Shown piece after piece: positions 47,814 through 59,856 of a stretch of 64,000 bases of DNA (its first letter is position 1; every line of letters starts with the position of its first letter). The DNA comes from Ectobius pallidus (lineage: Eukaryota; Arthropoda; Insecta; Blattodea; Ectobiidae). The DNA lies in the NCBI GenBank assembly GCA_964059195.1, contig CAXKWD010000009.1, positions 91,323,122 through 91,387,121 of the forward strand, read 5' to 3'. The notes beneath the pieces are model-generated. The model ran no database searches and was not told the DNA's origin. It worked only from the letters and a program-made list of their open reading frames with translations. Made by a program: the position numbers and the translations under genes.

Positions 47814-48179
47814 TCATAAATACGTTTGGCCATTCGTGTCATTCGTGTTATAAACAAAATATTTTCTAGGCGTCTGACTTTTTAAGTGCCTGCAAATTCT
47901 CCAGAAAGTGCACTTTAATACATAATCAAGTGTTTATGTGCCCATTGAATTTCTGGACGTACCTTTCAGTTCTCAGATCTATTTTATCTATCTATTCGTA
48001 TTACAGGAACTAAGATATCTTCATCAGGAGCATCAGAAATTGTCACCTCATGATCGGATAATCGTCTGTATCCTGTATGATATCGACTATCCATCGTGTA
48101 AAAGAAATCCCTGAAAAGGCTTATAATATGTCATGAATATACGGTGAAGTGCACACCAATATTGATCATGGAAGCTCCC

Positions 48180-48293
48180 TTGCTGACCGTAAGCCTCATT
48201 CCCGTCATCTGCCAATGAAGTCAGAAGATGTTTTAGAGGTCGGATGGTAAATCCTGGCCTCCCTTGAGATTTACCGCCATGGGTTTAGTTTAG
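48180..48293 (+). repeat. SINE-A 3' fragment
   Basis: It keeps GCTGACCGTAAGC, CATCTGCCAATGAAG, GGTCGGATGGTAAATCCTGG and GCCATGGGTTTAG, diverged from other copies. Confidence 0.45.
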
Positions 48294-48295
48294 AA

Positions 48296-48345
48296 CAGGG
48301 GTTTCCAACTTCAAGAGGTCAGAGGGTCAATATTATGTACAAATG
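48296..48345 (+). mobile_element. Possible hAT-type end
   Basis: ACAGGGGTTTCCAACTTCAAG resembles the start at 30889. No right end or TSD found. Confidence 0.3.
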
Positions 48346-48787
48346 TTGATTGACACAATTTTGGGGGGATAAAGTTATACAAACTGTATTTAGCTATTCA
48401 TTCTAACACAGAGAAATATATTTTTCGGAATATACTCTTGGCTAAAATGCATGTACAGAAAATATAAAACGAATAACCATTCATCAGTTTTCTTCATTAG
48501 ACAGGAATGCGTTTGGAAACGGATACATGTTTTTTATTGCATTTTCGGGGTACGTACGTTATTGTAACAAAGTGAATGTTACGTCATGCAAATTATGCCT
48601 TGTTAATCTGATGAAGTGACGGTCAAATGGTAACTAAACCAGCCATTGATGTTATTCAAGCTTTGTGGCAGCAACCCAGCCTTGCATGACTAACAGCTCC
48701 CCACAATTATTCAGCTTCATGTGTCCAGGCTACTCAATCTGCATTTAAAAATCTGAAGTTTAGGGATATTACCAGTAAGTTTTGGGA

Positions 48788-48940
48788 ACGCCGTGGCGCA
48801 GTTGGTTAAACCACTGCGCTACAAACTGAAAACCCCACGGATTCGATCCCCGATTAGGTAGTTGGGGTTTTCCACTTGTCCTAATCCTTCTGCTGGCACT
48901 ATGACCCTGGGTTCTATTCAACCGCTAACAGAAGTGAGCA
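48788..48940 (+). repeat. SINE-C, 5' two-thirds
   Basis: The tRNA-like head has A-box CGTGGCGCAGTTGGTTAAAC and B-box GGATTCGATCCCCG. It is followed by CCTAATCCTTCTGCTGGCAC and TGACCCTGGGTTC, shared with 52553-52760 and 63189-63385. Confidence 0.75.
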
Positions 48941-51900
48941 ATCCTGAGGTACATTCACGTTTCAGTTTTGAAAGTATATACATAATATGTACAAAACTGT
49001 TCTTCGCTTATATCATTTATAGGCCTACTTTTGAACTTTCAAATCAATTAAAACGTAATCTACACAGGTATGATATATTATAGCCTACATAAAAGTATTG
49101 CTGTGCATTTGTTTATTTACACTATTACTTTTATAAACCATATAGGCTATACAAATTTACATTGTTTTCCTACAACTAATTTGTATATCAGGGTTGTACT
49201 TATATAGCTATATTTTGCATCATGCCATGTTATGTAAGATAACTTCAAAAATATTACTTCCACACTTAATTTTATATTATACCTTTTGAATTTTTAAATT
49301 ACATTAAAACCATTATCTTTAGTGTAATATTCCAATAAACAACATAGCCTACTGTTAAATATAAATCTCCAATATAGGCCTTTATTTTTTGGAATTGTTC
49401 AGTTATTTGTCAATTAGTGATACATAGGCGGAAAACGTGTCAATCTACTGTTAACTCTAAATTTGTCACAACGTCGCCCGAATACCCTGTATACCGCCTG
49501 ACATAGACATAATAATAAGTTAATATGCATGCGGATGTGTAGTGTCCCGAGGCTTCTGTATGCCTGTTAGCTGTAACCTACATCTATGACTCTGTTATAA
49601 TATGTTTTGTTTGTAGACTGAACATATACATTATATGTACATGTTTACTCCCCTTTCCATAACATTCTACTAGTGGTTGCTTTTTATTCGGGAAAATATG
49701 TTTTTATAGATTCGTTCCATAATATTGTATAATTTTTTGTTTGAGCTGAAATGTTTGTTAATTGCGTTCTCCAAGCCAAGAATGGCATTCGTGATTACTT
49801 GCCTGTTAACGCCTACATTAGGCTTAGTTTTGTGGGATTATTAAAAAATAAGCCACTACGGCCAGAAAAGGAGTTTAAACACGTCCGACCGTATGACAAA
49901 TTTATAAAATTGAGAATGAAAAACTGAACCAGGGACAAAAAGATAATTTCAAACTTGTTTTTAAATGTGATATGTAGGCTAACTCATTAAGAGGAACGGA
50001 TTGGTCTGCAAGTTGATGATAGTATAAAGGACAAGTTCAAAGGAGACACTTTTAAATTTAAAAATTTCTTTAAAAAATGACACAAGTTCAAAGGACATCA
50101 CGAATAGTTTCGTATCTGTATTTGAGACCAATAGTAGCCTGATTTTCTATTAAATAAAACGGCTGATTTCATTCGTAACTCCTTCTATTTCGGTGGATAT
50201 TTCGCAAAGTAAGTTATCTTTGCTACGTCATCGATGAATTTTAATCCTTTATATGCATTAATCTCAAATACAACGGCGAGCCAGCCAGATTTATAATACC
50301 AATGAAAAGAAATTATAGTTTCTGTCTTGAAAGACAAAACATAATTAATATTGGGGTATGTTCTAAGGAGGGATTTTTTTTTTATCATTATGTGTCCTGT
50401 GATATTTCAACTCATTTTATTAATCTAAATTGTTTTTTGTATCACTTTGTCCGAGGTACGTTTGATAAAAATAAAACCATTGCAAACAGACATGCCCATA
50501 ACATTCTATAACTTATGGAGTATTTTAAACACCGTACATCTTCAATCTTTACTGTAATGGTTCATGTAAGTAGGGATAGCAAGTTGAAGACCTTAAGTTG
50601 CTTAAAAAAGACGTAAAGATACCCTTAAAAAGGACTAATACTGGAAAAAAAGTGTTGCGAATTAATTACTTAATTAAATATTAGACAATCAATTTAGTCA
50701 GGATTTTTTGTTGGGGGGGGGGGGAGGGGAGTCTTCGTAGCGACAGTATTTGCACTCCTTTCGAAAGGTAGACTCTTCAGGAATGTTCCAATTTCTTTGC
50801 TGTTCCAAAAACTTTTTGAAAGCTTCATTCTTTATTTTATCTCATGGGATATTTATGGTACCTAAGGCTCTGTAAAGGTCTTTGTAAGCGGGAGACGATT
50901 ACCGGTACCATTATTAGTCACTACCATTGCCACTTTGCTTCAACAGAAGCTGAAATTTCCTTTTCTCCACTGCCCGGGAAGCTGCTCTGACGTGTTTCTA
51001 ACGCCCAACATGCTGTTGGACATGGAGTCTCTTTTCTGTACCAAATTTCACCTTGCAATATTTGCAGAAAAGTACACTTCCATCGGTGAAGAAAAATAGC
51101 TCCAATCCAAGTTCAGACTCAAGGCTGTCGTAAGAAAGAAGTTTTATACACTGACCCAAAATTAATATAAGTGTTGTGCCTCGTCTTCGGAGACTCAGAA
51201 AAGAAAAGGATTTTTCCTAAAGTTCCTAGCCCTATCATAAGTATAACTAAGCAGTCATGCACTTGCCATAAAGGTGAGCATACAACTAAGAGAGCGAAAA
51301 AGAAATAAAAAAAGAAAGATCAACAGCTATGGTATTAAATAATATTTTTGCACATTTGCTGTTAGCCAAATAGGCTAAATAGGCTAAGTGCCGATAAAAT
51401 ATTTTGCTTGTTGAATATATATATATTAAAAAAATTAACAAACAAAATTTGGAGTAAACAAAAATTTGCTTGTTTCCGCGATATTTTACTTTTGACATGC
51501 ACCATTTGACAAAAACATAATTCAGAAATGCAAGTTACAAAATAACCCTGAACCGTTGTTTGAGCTTTAAGCTGTAGGCTATAAGTTATTTTATTTTTGG
51601 TAAAATATGTCGATCCGACCACCAACGAGATTTAAAGCTTGATATGTGGCCTTCATGATCCAATAATTTGGGGAACCTTATTATAGACGGTCAAGTATAA
51701 GCGTATTGTAACAGACGTAGGCTTAATTTATTCAGCTTAAAATAGTTGATTTATTGTTACACGTCAGGATAAGCCTTTCGCTCCATAAATATGTTTCGTC
51801 TTTTTTTCTTTCATCCAGCATTTCAATGATTTTAGCTTTAAAACCTTGATTGAATGTAATATTAACCGTCTTCATTCGGAAGAGTTGATTTCGGACAGGT

Positions 51901-52552
51901 ACGGAATTCCTCATATTTTACATTAATTGCATGCTGATTTTTCCCATTTCGATTTGCTTCACCGTACTCTGCAAATGGATTTCCAAACCTGCGGTATAGA
52001 CAGTATTTGCTGCTGCTGCCTGGAGTCTTGTACTCTATGACATGTCGTTGAGTAGCCTAGAGCAGGATGGCTGGAACATTGTTGTACTGCGTGTTTTATG
52101 TTTTTGTTGGAATACAAAGTGGCCACAGTCCTGCAAAGAGGATTTTCAACGCCATGCTCATTGACTGGTATTGCATCTGCTGCTTGATTTGATGCTCTTC
52201 ATCTATCATTACAGAAAACACAATTTCCGAATGTTACGCTAACTCCGTATTTCCTTCGTTGATTTAGTTATCTGTAGGTTTGTACTTCGCCTCTGTGATT
52301 GCTGGTTTATTAGAAATATCAAAATTGGACGTGTAATTCAATCAAGTGCGTTTTCAGTGGCCGAACTGTTGTTTGCTTGACGTGAAACCAAAATTTGATG
52401 CGTTCTAACTTTACTGGGAACATAGGCGAAGTTTTCTAAGGAAATCATCCCATATGATAAAACGCTGTCAAATAGACAATAGAGGATTGTGGTCAAAATT
52501 GGTAGACTTTTAACGTCCAAAATAATTTCCTCCCCGATGGCACTACTACGTC
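48941..52552. other. No gene seen
   Basis: A long AT-rich stretch with a G run at 50714-50729. The many 60-90 codon frames on both strands are not recognised. Confidence 0.4.
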
Positions 52553-52790
52553 GTGGCGTGATGGTTAAGTACAACTCTACAAATCGGAATGTTGCTGGTG
52601 CGATTCCCGATGAGGTCGGTGGAATTTTTGAGTAGGCCTAATCCTTCTGGTGCCACTTTGCTCCTGGGGTCGACTCAGCCTCTGACAAATATGAATACCA
52701 GGAGGATTCCTGGGAATAAAAAGTAGTCTGTGCTTAGGGCTGACAACCTTGCCACCTATATAACGCACTGTCATCCATTAAATTGCTTTT
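52553..52790 (+). repeat. SINE-C, near full-length
   Basis: The tRNA-like head has CGTGGCGTGATGGTTAAG and GTGCGATTCCCGATGAGG. The body has CCTAATCCTTCTGGTGCCAC, GGGGTCGACTCAGCCTC, TACCAGGAGGATTCCTGGG and GGGCTGACAACCTTGCCACC. Confidence 0.85.
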
Positions 52791-52904
52791 AGCAATTCAT
52801 TACTTGAAAAGAAAATAATTATAAGTAATAATGGTAAACTTATTGGTCATTTATTTTAAATTTTGTGTCATTTTTTCACTATTTTAGGGCATAAATGCAT
52901 TTGT

Positions 52905-53090
52905 GCCGAATGACTCAGTCTGGGAGCCTCAACCTCCTGGACCCCAACGGGTCTTCACGATCATCATTAACGGCTGTGAGTGTCAGCATGCTGATCACAT
53001 ACCCCCAGTCGTGCCATCTGCCTATGGTGTTTGATGCAGCAGTCGGATGGTAGGCCTAGTCCCTCCAGGGATGTAGCTCCACGGAGTTTA
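52905..53090 (+). repeat. SINE-C 3' end joined to SINE-A 3' body
   Basis: TCTGGGAGCCTCAACCTCCT (SINE-C 3' end, as at 63331-63350) runs straight into CGGCTGTGAGTGTCAGCATG and GATGCAGCAGTCGGATGG (SINE-A 3' body). It is either a composite SINE or two insertions side by side. Confidence 0.65.
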
Positions 53091-53469
53091 CTTTTGTGGC
53101 ACTGCTATAGTCGACAACTTACTAGCTAAAACGACTGAAAGAAGAGTTCGTAGAATCTCCTAGGTGGCGAAAGATTATGCAAACTTCATCCCCAACCGTC
53201 CTATTTCTAAAGAATCCATTAAAGTTTTTCAGGAATTGCATTCTGGATCATCAGATAAGTTAGGTATTGAGTTAAATATGAGAATCCTGCTCGTTCTTTA
53301 TGTCAGTGTTAGTCGTGATTTGTGTAAGAAACTTGTAGACATAATTACCAGAACTGTTTTTAAAAGAATTTAAGAGCCCTATCAATACTATGTTAAACGA
53401 ATGATTAAGTCCATTACACGGACTGGGAATATAATAATTTTATCATTAAGTGAATTTACCGATACAGTA

Positions 53470-53735
53470 CTAATTATTGTGCCTCACAATACTGCATAAT
53501 GACATAACTTGTCTGTCAGTGAGGTAGACTATTAAGGGTAGGCTAATAAGTCATAGAAGAGAGATTCCATCTGGCGCTTTGAAGCGAACTCTGGCTTACG
53601 TCAGTTGGTAGAGCAGTGACATGGATAGCCAAAGGTTCAAATCCCAATGTCAGAGGAATTTTTCTCCTGTAATATTATCATGTTATGTCCAACAGAGACA
53701 ATAATCTGTGGTTCGTGAACTCATATATCCAGAAC
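53470..53735 (+). repeat. SINE-B, long copy with both flanks
   Basis: The 5' flank (CTGTCAGTGAGGTAGACTATTA, GAGAGATTCCATCTGGCGC) is followed by an A-box TGGCTTACGTCAGTTGGTAGAGC, a B-box GGTTCAAATCCC and the tail GAGGAATTTTTCTCCTGTAATATTATCATG. GTCCAACAGAGACAATAATC then follows, as at 10947 and, in reverse, at 13108. Confidence 0.8.
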
Positions 53736-53861
53736 TTAATAAGTTTGGGTCTTTTTGCCATTTTCCGGGCTAAGATACCATGTTTGTGAAAGAACTTGAA
53801 GTCGTAATTGGAATTTCTGAGCTAAATTTGTCTCTTATCGTGTCCTAGTAATACCTATTAA

Positions 53862-54817
53862 CAAAAATCCCTTTAGGCAAGCCTACAGGCTGAGGTAGAT
53901 TTCAAAGTGCTTTTGGTTTAATTTACTGTCGCTGCGTAGCACTCTTCTTTTTTAGCCTTGGCATGGCAAACCCGCAGTAATAAGAACTGAATTCGGTAAA
54001 GAGGAAGAGCCTACAACCATTTGTTTTGACAACAAGAATAGGATATAATATTATGGGAGGCCGTGCGCAAGATCAGCAATGAATAAAATTAGCAAAGCCG
54101 CTAAACAAGACAAAATTATGATATTATAATAATTCTTTTAAGTGTTATTATTTTCAAACATTAAAATCTCGCGTCATATGAGAGCTATCAAGAAACTAGT
54201 TATTGATTATTAATAAACTTCATTGTCCAATGAGGGTAAACTTGTAAATTTAGTAATAAAATGTCCGCATTATACCCTCAGTTATATAAAGACACCCACA
54301 GTTATTGATTTGTAGAGTACTCATCAAGAGCTTTTCAACGATACCCCACAAGACGTAGTTTCAAAAATTTCGAATTTCCATCCCCTCACCCCCACCCCCA
54401 TTCGTACCCCCAAAAACCCCCGAATTGTTGGTGTCACTGTGAACTCCATAGGGAGTACTCTAATTTATTCAAACAAAGTTTCCCTCTATACTTCATAGGG
54501 GCCGAGATATAAATGTTTTAAAATTTCAACCCCCTCCCCCGACCACCCCCTTGGGCCAATTTTTCCCATTAACGAACTTGTCCGAACTATTGGGCCTAGA
54601 AATAACATAATAAAATCTGGTTCAAATATCTTCAAAATTACGGCCGCTATCGTGTAAAGATATATATATATATATATAAATATCACAAAATTTTTTTTTG
54701 AACGGGCGGTGGTTTCGTACTTAGGGGAGCATGAAACGTAAAGATATGAAAGAATTTTTCGAAAATCATGACATGGTATCCATTGCAATAGGTAGATTTT
54801 TCTTCGAAATCTACCTA
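53862..54817 (-). mobile_element. Hairpin-ended (MPRLKKK) family, copy c, inverted
   Basis: Reverse-complement counterpart of 4925-5735 with the same terminal hairpin at its right end (AGGTAGATTTTTCTTCGAAATCTACCT, 54790-54816). It lacks the 116-bp internal duplication seen in copy a. The MPRLKKKSATQRQ frame has a stop after QRQ, as in copy a. Two differences from copy a are notable: a 91-bp insertion with an 11-bp duplication at 54198-54310, and additional sequence at about 54000-54165. Confidence 0.75.
54198..54310. mobile_element. 91-bp insertion with 11-bp target duplication
   Basis: AGTTATTGATT occurs at 54198-54208 and again at 54300-54310, enclosing 91 bases that are absent from the matching position of copy a (near 5545). 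The insert has no tail or TIR by eye. Confidence 0.7.
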
Positions 54818-54819
54818 AT

Positions 54820-56154
54820 AGGCTTCGCGGCAATTGGCTCAGCTATAACATACCTTAGAGAAGCGCTATTTAAACAATATTGAGGAATCTATTTTTGTAA
54901 TTCCCTATGGTTTTTTTAAAAGATCCTCTTCATTGCGTAGCAGTGAGTCGTGCTCCTACTATTTCTTTCATTGCCATAATAGGGAAGAATTCACGAAATT
55001 GCATAGGCGATAGAAGGTTTATACCATTCGTTCTAACATTCTTAAAGACTCGAAGGATACGGTAGCAGACAGCAAAATATAACAGCCAGCTATCCATAGG
55101 GCTTCGACCATCCGTGAAGAGTAATCATTTCAGTTGAATTCACTGCATTCAATAGCAAACCAATACAGGACAAAAGAAATGAGCCGTCTTAAGACTACAC
55201 TAACTACATAACATCCGTTCCCATTCCCAGCAGCTTTAAAATCCCCTTAAGGCTATTAAACCATTCACAGCCTAACATAATGGTTTTGCAGCATTCATTT
55301 CATTTCACTGTGTTGTGTCCGAATTTGAGAAACAATAACTGCTTTATAGTGGAGGTGCGATGTGTACTCTTAAACTTATTTTCGTCGATGCTTTAATTTA
55401 ATTATTCGACCATGAAGAATATCGAGTTCGAAATAGGCCTAGTGTGAATTTCCTCACAGATTTTATTTTGTTTTCTTGTTACACTTTAACAAATAGAAAT
55501 GAAATTAATAAGGTAATTTAAAAAGTAGGCTAAATTTAGAAAACATTTATTAATATGCTGTCTGCATTTTCTTCATTACAAAGTAGTATCAGTAAAATAA
55601 TGTCGTGGCCATTCTTCATAACCCAGAAGATATCTAACCCAAATATAATGTGAACTTAGTGAGACGTTTTAACCAAATTTTGGTAATGTGAATTACCTTG
55701 TTGGTGCGCTTTCAACTTGCAACTGGTAGTCAGCAGCTGACTCCCATAAGTCAAAGTTGCGGCCAAGAAGATGTTTGCATACGATTTTGTCGTTTAGTGC
55801 ATGTGATTTGAACTGTAGATGGTTCTGTTGTCTTCTATTAATAATTAATGTAGTAACGAGCGTTTGTTAAAATAGTTAAGGAGTTTATCTAAGTACACAT
55901 TACGTTACATCACTAGAAATGGACAACATCCATGTGGTATGCTATAATTAACTTATAATAATCGAAAGAAGACCTTTTAAAACCTTTCACGTAATGATAA
56001 AACATTTTGTATGTTAATAAGAAAATATCGTGTTGTAATAAGTGTAGTAGGCTAATTATCATAAAAACATAGAAATACAGGAAACAAATAATAATAAGAA
56101 ACCTGGTTATGTTTCATATGTTTAACCCTTTCTGCACTTCTGTATTATTGTATA
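54820..56154. other. No gene seen
   Basis: AT-rich, nothing recognised. Confidence 0.4.
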
Positions 56155-56375
56155 TAATTGTCAAGTGAATCATCAGTGGGCTCCAAGTTTGAGATCGGTG
56201 AGGAAAATTTCAGTGAAATAGTTGGTTTCCGTGAATAACAATTCTTACTTGTGGATAAATGATCGTTACATTTTATATATTTTATAAAGAGAATAGAGAC
56301 CTATAGAGATATAGTTCCTATCGATAGCTACTTTTATACAATTTTAAGGTGATGATTTTACACTCAGTAGCAGTG
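56155..56375 (+). repeat. Dispersed repeat, partner of 8040-8300
   Basis: It shares GAGGAAAATTTCAGTGAAA, TTGGTTTCCGTGAATAAC and a GTAGCAGTGAAAAA end with the other copy. Confidence 0.5.
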
Positions 56376-57444
56376 AAAAAATTAAATGCACGAATGGGAT
56401 ACAGAAAACGATTAAAAAGTAAGTTTGATCTTATTAGCTTTGAAATGTATTAATATTAGTAAAATAGAAGTATGTTCACACATAAATTCACATGTTTTAA
56501 GGTATTGGTGAAAAATCTGTTTTTTATTGCATGTCTGCTTTAAAATGACACTTATTTTATGTGAAAGTTCCAGCTCATTAAAAAAAATACTTTTAAATAT
56601 CACATTGTGCACACGTTTTACCATTTGAGTGCAACTTTGTCCTTGTTTTTCTATCAACTGTTTTTTCAACAAATTTTCAGCCCTACGAAAGAACAAAAGC
56701 TACACTAAAAATTTAGTTAGAATATTCAATTATACATCAAAGAAAGCTTATGAATGGGGGAATGTTGAGTGCTAAGGATTTCTTAATACCCTAAAAAATA
56801 CAGCTGTGACGTAGGTTTTTTGTAATGCTCTTGGTGATTTTTCTAAATGTGCAAAAAACATAACATTCTATGCATAAAAAGAAGCAAATCAGTGAAAGAG
56901 TTTTCATGATTGTATGAATTTTTGACAAGTTTGTGATATTTTGAAAATTAGCTAATTTTTTAGGGAACCAAAAAATGAAAACTAAGTTTGAGATATAGCA
57001 TTGTTAGTTTTATACCATAGGTTGCCACGTATAAATCTATTTAAAAAAAATGGTTTCGAAATTTGGATTTCGCCAACGTGAATGCATAGGCTACCTTAAA
57101 GTTCAATCTACTGAAAATTATGTTTTTTTAATTTACACACACAAAAAATATACTGTACTTGTGCAGACGCCTCGATTTTCTGAAATATGTCTTCGATTTG
57201 ACAACTTAGGAGAAGAATACTGCATGATTAGAATAAATTATTCACCATGATTCCCTGACTTTACAAGTCTCCATTTTGTAGTTTAAAAACAATTAATTTG
57301 CTAATACACTGTTATTTTCATTCGTTGGTCAGCAGTCAGTTTAGTTGAAAGCATTTACTCCCCGCATTAAAATAACTTATACTGAGCTTATGTACTTGTG
57401 ACCCTAGCATAGCAGTTCTATTCTTGAAACTTCTCCCTCTCTAG
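56376..57444. other. No gene seen
   Basis: Very AT-rich. The 94-codon minus frame (56412-56696) and 66-codon plus frame (57050-57250) are unrecognised. Confidence 0.35.
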
Positions 57445-57599
57445 TGTCCCTAAGTGCACCTCTCAGGACAGATAAACAGAATCGGCGGTTACTTCATCCA
57501 GAGAGCAATGCAAACAAGACGATACAGATACAGAAAAAACATTTGTCCTCAGGAACATCCTTATCAGAGGGCAAAGGAAATCGATCTTATTCGATTGCG
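57445..57599 (+). CDS. Candidate third coding exon of the helicase (speculative)
   Basis: A strong acceptor (ACTTCTCCCTCTCTAG, AG at 57443-57444) precedes an open stretch whose frame fits the phase-1 intron that follows exon 2: the carried G plus TG makes a valine codon. It reads SLSAPLRTDKQNRRLLHPES and further Ser/Lys/Gln-rich residues. FANCJ proteins have a poorly conserved, hydrophilic insert just after the Walker A region, so this is plausible. The proposed donor GCG|GTGACA (57600) is weak, and the intron would be about 42.6 kb. Chance remains a serious alternative. Confidence 0.3.
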
Positions 57600-58185
57600 G
57601 TGACATCTATACGTAATATCTGTTGCGGAAATGAAGAAAAGAGGCAGAGAATAGAAGTCTTGGGAACATAGCCCAATACTTAAATGTATTTTGCTGCCTT
57701 CTGTCTTCTGAATTATTGTTGAAATACTATTGTGCTGTGTGCAGTAGGTATTGTCCACGTTTGGGTTTATGTTTCAGGGTTTTGGATTTCAAACACTTGA
57801 AAACAGTTGTAGAGGTTTGTGAGGGGTGGAGAGGGCGCTTACAAGCGCCTGGGGTTATACATCTGTCAGTGAACTCAGCCGAATGGGATGTTGCACCTTG
57901 TTTTCTGCACGTACAAAAGAATAACATTCGTATTTTAGGACAGTAAGCACAATTATCCATTACCTGAATACCAGCTGTGTTTGTTGTATAGAATGCAGCA
58001 TTTTGAGAGAAATGTAGAAATAGTAGAATAGCGCTCTCACATCGGATGGGTTTCAAGTGTCATCCGAATTATGTAAGCGTTCTCAAAACATCGTTCAGGG
58101 AAAACAGAAGTGATCTTTTGCAAGATTTTATGTAAATACATGTACAGGTTTAGGGTCATTAAACTGACACGATGAAGTTACTTAA
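57600..58185. other. No gene seen
   Basis: Mixed composition. Short frames on both strands, none recognised. Confidence 0.35.
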
Positions 58186-58199
58186 GAAGGTGTCTAATA

Positions 58200-58400
58200 T
58201 GATTGTATCCTACGTATTTATTACTCGCAATTAATACTGATGAGGTATCCTGCGTGTTTCTTACTTGCATTTAATACTGATGGAGGTATCTTACGTATTT
58301 ATTACTTGCATTTAATACTGATGGAGGTGTCTTACGTATTTATTACTTGCATTTAATACTGATGGAGGTATACTACGTATTTATTACTAGTACTGATGGA
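58200..58400 (+). repeat. ~46-bp minisatellite
   Basis: Four to five head-to-tail units of about 46 bases contain ATTTATTACTTGCATTTAAT and ACTGATGGAGGTATC. Confidence 0.85.
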
Positions 58401-58431
58401 AATTGCGGGCATAATATTCTGCAAAAGCTAT

Positions 58432-59089
58432 GTGATAATTGGGATTTTAGGCTCTAAAAAATTTAGTTTTAGGCACCTAAAATAAGCTTTTAAAACAACT
58501 AAGTAGGCTTTTAAAAGATAAAATAGGCACTTTAAATATGCTTTAAAAACGTGTAAATAGATAGAAAATAGACTTTAAAATATTACGGTATACACTTAAA
58601 CTGTAACATGATCTTTTTTTTACTGCGAGAAGCATGGTATACCTATTCTTAACAGGATTAACTGCAAAATTAGGCATCACGAACTATATTCACTTAAACA
58701 CATGTTCTTTCACTGGTGACTTGACACAATAGTCCTTCCCCCTTAATCCTCCCCCTTCCCCGTCAGTTAGCATTCCTTTAGCGACATTTGTTTGGAATAA
58801 TCAAGTTTCTGTGAAAAACCCACCTCTGCTGTTCTCCTTTTCATTGAGGGATGTCCAATATAAGATTGTAAAAATTAGTTGAATTTTATTTTAAATATAC
58901 AAAATAGGCATTTTAGGCACTAAAATTGTAAAATAGGCTCTAAATGTCCAAATAGGCATTTTAGGGCACTATAAAACTCTATAAATGTAAGTGATTTATC
59001 ATGAAACTTCCACATATTTAAAAGTTTTCATGTTATTTCATGAGGAACAAAATAGGCATTTGCCTTAAAATCCCAGGTCTAGTGATAAT
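58432..59089. mobile_element. Non-autonomous hAT-like element, family 2 copy a
   Basis: The element 58440-59081 is flanked by a perfect 8-bp TSD GTGATAAT (58432-58439, 59082-59089). The right end is AAAATCCCAGGTCTA. The left end begins at TGGGATTTTAGG, so the terminal TAGACC is missing relative to copy b at 61505. The interior has many TAGGCA/TAGGCT-type AT-rich words and a C-rich block near 58737-58762. No transposase. Confidence 0.88.
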
Positions 59090-59335
59090 GTATAAAACAT
59101 TTTTATTGTCAGTTTGATAGACTGAACTTTCAATGTTCGAACATTGTCTAATATGATTGGATCCTACGTATCTATCACTTGCATTTAAAACTGATGGAGG
59201 TATCCTATGTATTTATTACTTGCATTTAATACTGATGGAAATAGCGGGCACAACATTCAGTAGCTATGTGATAATGTATGAAACATTTTTGTCAGTTTGA
59301 CAGACGGAACTTTCAGTGTTCGAACCTTTGAAACT
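59090..59335 (+). repeat. Duplicated flank of the family 2 insertion (empty-site paralogue)
   Basis: 59148-59330 repeats the host sequence around the insertion: TCTAATATGATTG, the minisatellite unit, GATGGAAATAGCGGGCA, then AGCTATGTGATAATGTAT and CAGTTTGACAGACGGAACTT. It has no element at GTGATAAT. Confidence 0.8.
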
Positions 59336-59339
59336 CGTA

Positions 59340-59600
59340 AAATTGTTAAAGGGTAGGGAAGTCTGGAACGGGATGCACTTAGCCCCGTAGAAGTGATGAT
59401 GTTGTGTTTTAGGGCCATACTCATGGATAAGACTTTGAACTAAAACACTTGAATGCAGAAATAGCCAAATTTATGGATAAATCTGTTGTTAACGGCCCTG
59501 GGAGTCTGCATGCTGGCCATAAGTTATACACTCAATCATGCCTTTTCCAGAGTAGTCGAAAGGCAGGCCTATAGATGTCGCAGCAATGGGACGGCCTGGC
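59340..59600 (+). repeat. SINE-A, degenerate copy
   Basis: AGGGTAGGGAAGTCTGGAACG and GGGATGCACTTAGCC, later GGGAGTCTGCATGCTGGCC, CAGGCCTATAGATGTCGCAG. Strongly diverged, with an internal insertion. Confidence 0.5.
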
Positions 59601-59711
59601 CCTGACTACAAGAATTTGGCAAGGATTTTAATTTAAATTTTAGATGAAATTGTAACTTACCAAAGGCCTATCCTTTGATTCCGTCAATAGGTTTCATTTC
59701 TGTTCATGAAC

Positions 59712-59763
<52 letters not shown>
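59712..59763. repeat. (AAT)n microsatellite
   Basis: Uninterrupted AAT units. Confidence 0.95.
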
Positions 59764-59765
<2 letters not shown>

Positions 59766-59856
59766 CAACAACAACAAAGTGATTTATTAATCAACTGTAG
59801 ATTCAGATTTTTTTGCGGGATTAGTGTTTGATTAAATAAATGTAATAAATTGGGAG

